A stretch of DNA of 7,137 nt from an uncultured Psychrobacillus sp. (GTDB taxonomy: Bacteria > Bacillota > Bacilli > Bacillales_A > Planococcaceae). Position numbers and translations under genes: made by a program. This document shows positions 6,115 to 7,137 of this stretch, piece after piece (the first letter of the stretch is position 1; each line of letters begins with the position of its first letter). The notes under the pieces were generated by a model that did not search any database, was not told the DNA's origin, and was given only the letters and a program-made list of their open reading frames with translations. The stretch covers positions 1-7,137 of the forward strand of contig CAKQHO010000145.1 in assembly GCA_934234185.1 (NCBI GenBank), given 5' to 3'.

Positions 6115-6146
6115 AAATGGGTAGGGTAGTTTTGGATTGCTCCCGT

Positions 6147-7052
6147 TTATGCCACAGTACGGCAAAGTTGCTCGTATTCATCTGGTGTTAAATATCCAAT
6201 ACTGCTATGAATCCGTTTGCGATTATACCAACCTTCGATGTATTGAAATAGCGCCAGTTTTGCTACTTCGTAATTTTCATAGCGCGATTGATAGACTTCT
6301 TCTTTTTTTAAAATGGCATGGAACGACTCGATACAAGCGTTATCGTAAGGACAACCTTTTCGACTGAATGATGGGACCATTTCAAAATGTGCCAAGCGTG
6401 CTTGAAATGCCTCACTTGTGTACTGTGTACCTAAGTCGGTATGCACAATCACTCCTTTACCTGGCTGTTGAGATAAGACCGCATGGTCTAATGCATCTAG
6501 GACAAGATCAGTCGTCATCGTACGAGAAAACTTGTAACCTATGATTTTTTTCGTATGCAGATCAAGAACGGATGCCAAATAACACCAGCCGTCACGCAAC
6601 GTATGAATATACGTAATATCGGCCACCCATTTTTCATTCATTTTTTCTGTTGTAAAGTCTTGCTCTAATACATTTTCACGTGCTTCTACTGGTTGTTTGT
6701 TCGTGGATGTCGGACGATATTTTTTTGTCACAATGGAACGGATACCGGCCTGGTTCATTAATCTTTGTACACGATTTAGCGAACATGAATAGCCTTCCTT
6801 CTCTAAAATACGCGTAATCTTTGGTGCACCATAGCGTCCTTTACTTTCTAAGTGGATCTCCCGAATGCGTTTCAGTAGTTGTTCGTTCGCTACGTGATAG
6901 CTGTTTGGCTGCTTATGAAATGAATTATAGTACGTACTTCTAGGCAACTTTAATACGCGACACATCAACTGAATTGGATGATGTTCGCTTTCTTTTTGGA
7001 TATGGTCGATAAGTTCTTGGTCCTCTATTTTCTCGCGAATATGGTCATAGCC
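6147..7052 (-). CDS. IS3-family transposase OrfB (integrase-type DDE domain, made as OrfAB)
   Basis: This is the catalytic half of the IS3 transposase. The frame is entered by -1 frameshifting at 7058-7052 and runs 301 codons to the TAA at 6149-6147. Counting from the Gly at 7052, residues about 29-90 carry the HTH_21-type region (CRVLKLPRSTYY, then GRYGAPKITRILEKEGY), and residues about 135-295 the rve integrase core. The catalytic triad is visible: D145 (WVADITYI), D206 (IVHTDLGTQY) and E242 (NACIESFHAILK) with the usual Lys seven residues after the Glu. Family ending YNRKRIHSSIGYLTP is present. No in-frame ATG with a ribosome site exists upstream; the TTG-ATG at 6968-6963 falls inside the conserved domain, so independent starts are unlikely. 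The enzyme excises and inserts the IS. No damage is seen. Confidence 0.93.
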   Translation of the reverse strand, partial: GYDHIREKIEDQELIDHIQKESEHHPIQLMCRVLKLPRSTYYNSFHKQPNSYHVANEQLLKRIREIHLESKGRYGAPKITRILEKEGYSCSLNRVQRLMNQAGIRSIVTKKYRPTSTNKQPVEARENVLEQDFTTEKMNEKWVADITYIHTLRDGWCYLASVLDLHTKKIIGYKFSRTMTTDLVLDALDHAVLSQQPGKGVIVHTDLGTQYTSEAFQARLAHFEMVPSFSRKGCPYDNACIESFHAILKKEEVYQSRYENYEVAKLALFQYIEGWYNRKRIHSSIGYLTPDEYEQLCRTVA

Positions 7053-7137
7053 TTTTTTAGGATTTCTAGCTCCTGTTTTAACCGAAGGTTTTCCTTACGA
7101 ATTGCGTCTACATCAGACATCGTTAATGTAGGTTCGC
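7025..7137 (-). CDS. IS3-family transposase OrfA, C-terminal part (gene continues beyond window)
   Basis: The last 36 residues of OrfA are visible, ending at TAG 7027-7025. The sequence contains RKENLRLKQELEILKKAM, a heptad Leu pattern typical of the OrfA leucine zipper, which lets OrfA and OrfAB pair; the end is TIFARK. The N-terminal helix-turn-helix that binds the IS ends lies outside the window. OrfA overlaps the orfB frame by 28 bases, the standard arrangement for frameshifted IS3 elements. Confidence 0.88.
   Translation of the reverse strand, partial: EPTLTMSDVDAIRKENLRLKQELEILKKAMTIFARK
7052..7058 (-). promoter_or_regulatory. Programmed -1 frameshift site (A AAA AAG)
   Basis: On the minus strand the heptamer A AAA AAG lies at 7058-7052, in the right phase with OrfA codons (CTA AAA AAG). 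In the orfB frame a TAA falls at 7059-7057, immediately before the slip point, so orfB can only be reached by slipping. After the slip the frame reads GYDHIREKIEDQE and runs on through OrfB. This is the known way IS3 elements make the OrfAB transposase. Confidence 0.85.

Larger units (their letters stand above)
5951..7137 (-). mobile_element. IS3-family insertion sequence (IS150-type), cut by the window edge
   Basis: The element shows the standard IS3 layout on the minus strand: end of orfA, a frameshift site, orfB, then the terminal repeat at 5951-5975 starting with TG on the plus strand, as expected for ends of this family. The part beyond 7137 (most of orfA and the other terminal repeat) is outside the window, so the target-site duplication cannot be checked. 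Its reading frames look intact, so it may still be active. It interrupts the small regulator at 5760-5951. An extra palindrome of about 119 bp lies between orfB and the terminal repeat. Confidence 0.88.

Noticed and set aside
6137..6367. 76-residue plus-strand frame
   Set aside because: Antisense shadow of the C-terminal part of OrfB.
1..7137. CRISPR array, tRNA, rRNA or riboswitch
   Set aside because: No regularly spaced direct repeats, no cloverleaf and no conserved riboswitch core were found on either strand by eye.

Overview
The window looks like AT-rich DNA from a low-GC Gram-positive bacterium, most likely a member of the Bacillaceae. The evidence is strong GGAGG-type ribosome sites, extended -10 (TGnTATAAT) promoters, a topoisomerase III of Bacillus type, and IS1182 and IS3/IS150 elements of kinds common in that family. 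It carries three intact housekeeping-type genes, set between two zones of mobile-element debris.

Bases 1-767 contain no intact gene. From the left they hold a strong hairpin terminator, a minus-strand IS1182-family transposase reduced to about 275 bp by internal deletions, a 138-bp palindromic element (364-501) with nested inverted repeats, and two back-to-back hairpin terminators (538-614). A short unexplained stretch follows, and then the promoter of the next operon.

Bases 768-3218 are a two-gene plus-strand operon. The first gene is a cytoplasmic 5'-nucleotidase-type metallophosphoesterase (462 aa). Six bases later comes a P1-family (DmpA-like) self-cleaving aminopeptidase (351 aa). No shared pathway is evident; the spacing suggests co-transcription. 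Convergent to the operon, on the minus strand, is topB, DNA topoisomerase III (714 aa), with an extended -10 promoter and a 22-bp near-palindrome in its leader.

Bases 5760-7137 are a disrupted locus. An IS3-family element of the IS150 type runs off the right edge. It shows the end of orfA, an A AAA AAG frameshift site, a complete orfB with DDE residues, and a terminal repeat whose tip lies at 5951. This tip falls exactly at the broken 5' end of a small gene that looks like a ribbon-helix-helix DNA-binding protein. The element is itself unusual: between orfB and its end it carries a roughly 119-bp palindrome.

I see no convincing new defence or biosynthetic system. The most interesting observations are the two palindromic elements, the IS-truncated regulator whose apparent start codon is completed by the IS tip, the Asn in place of the usual catalytic His in the nucleotidase, and the deletion-derived IS1182 remnant.
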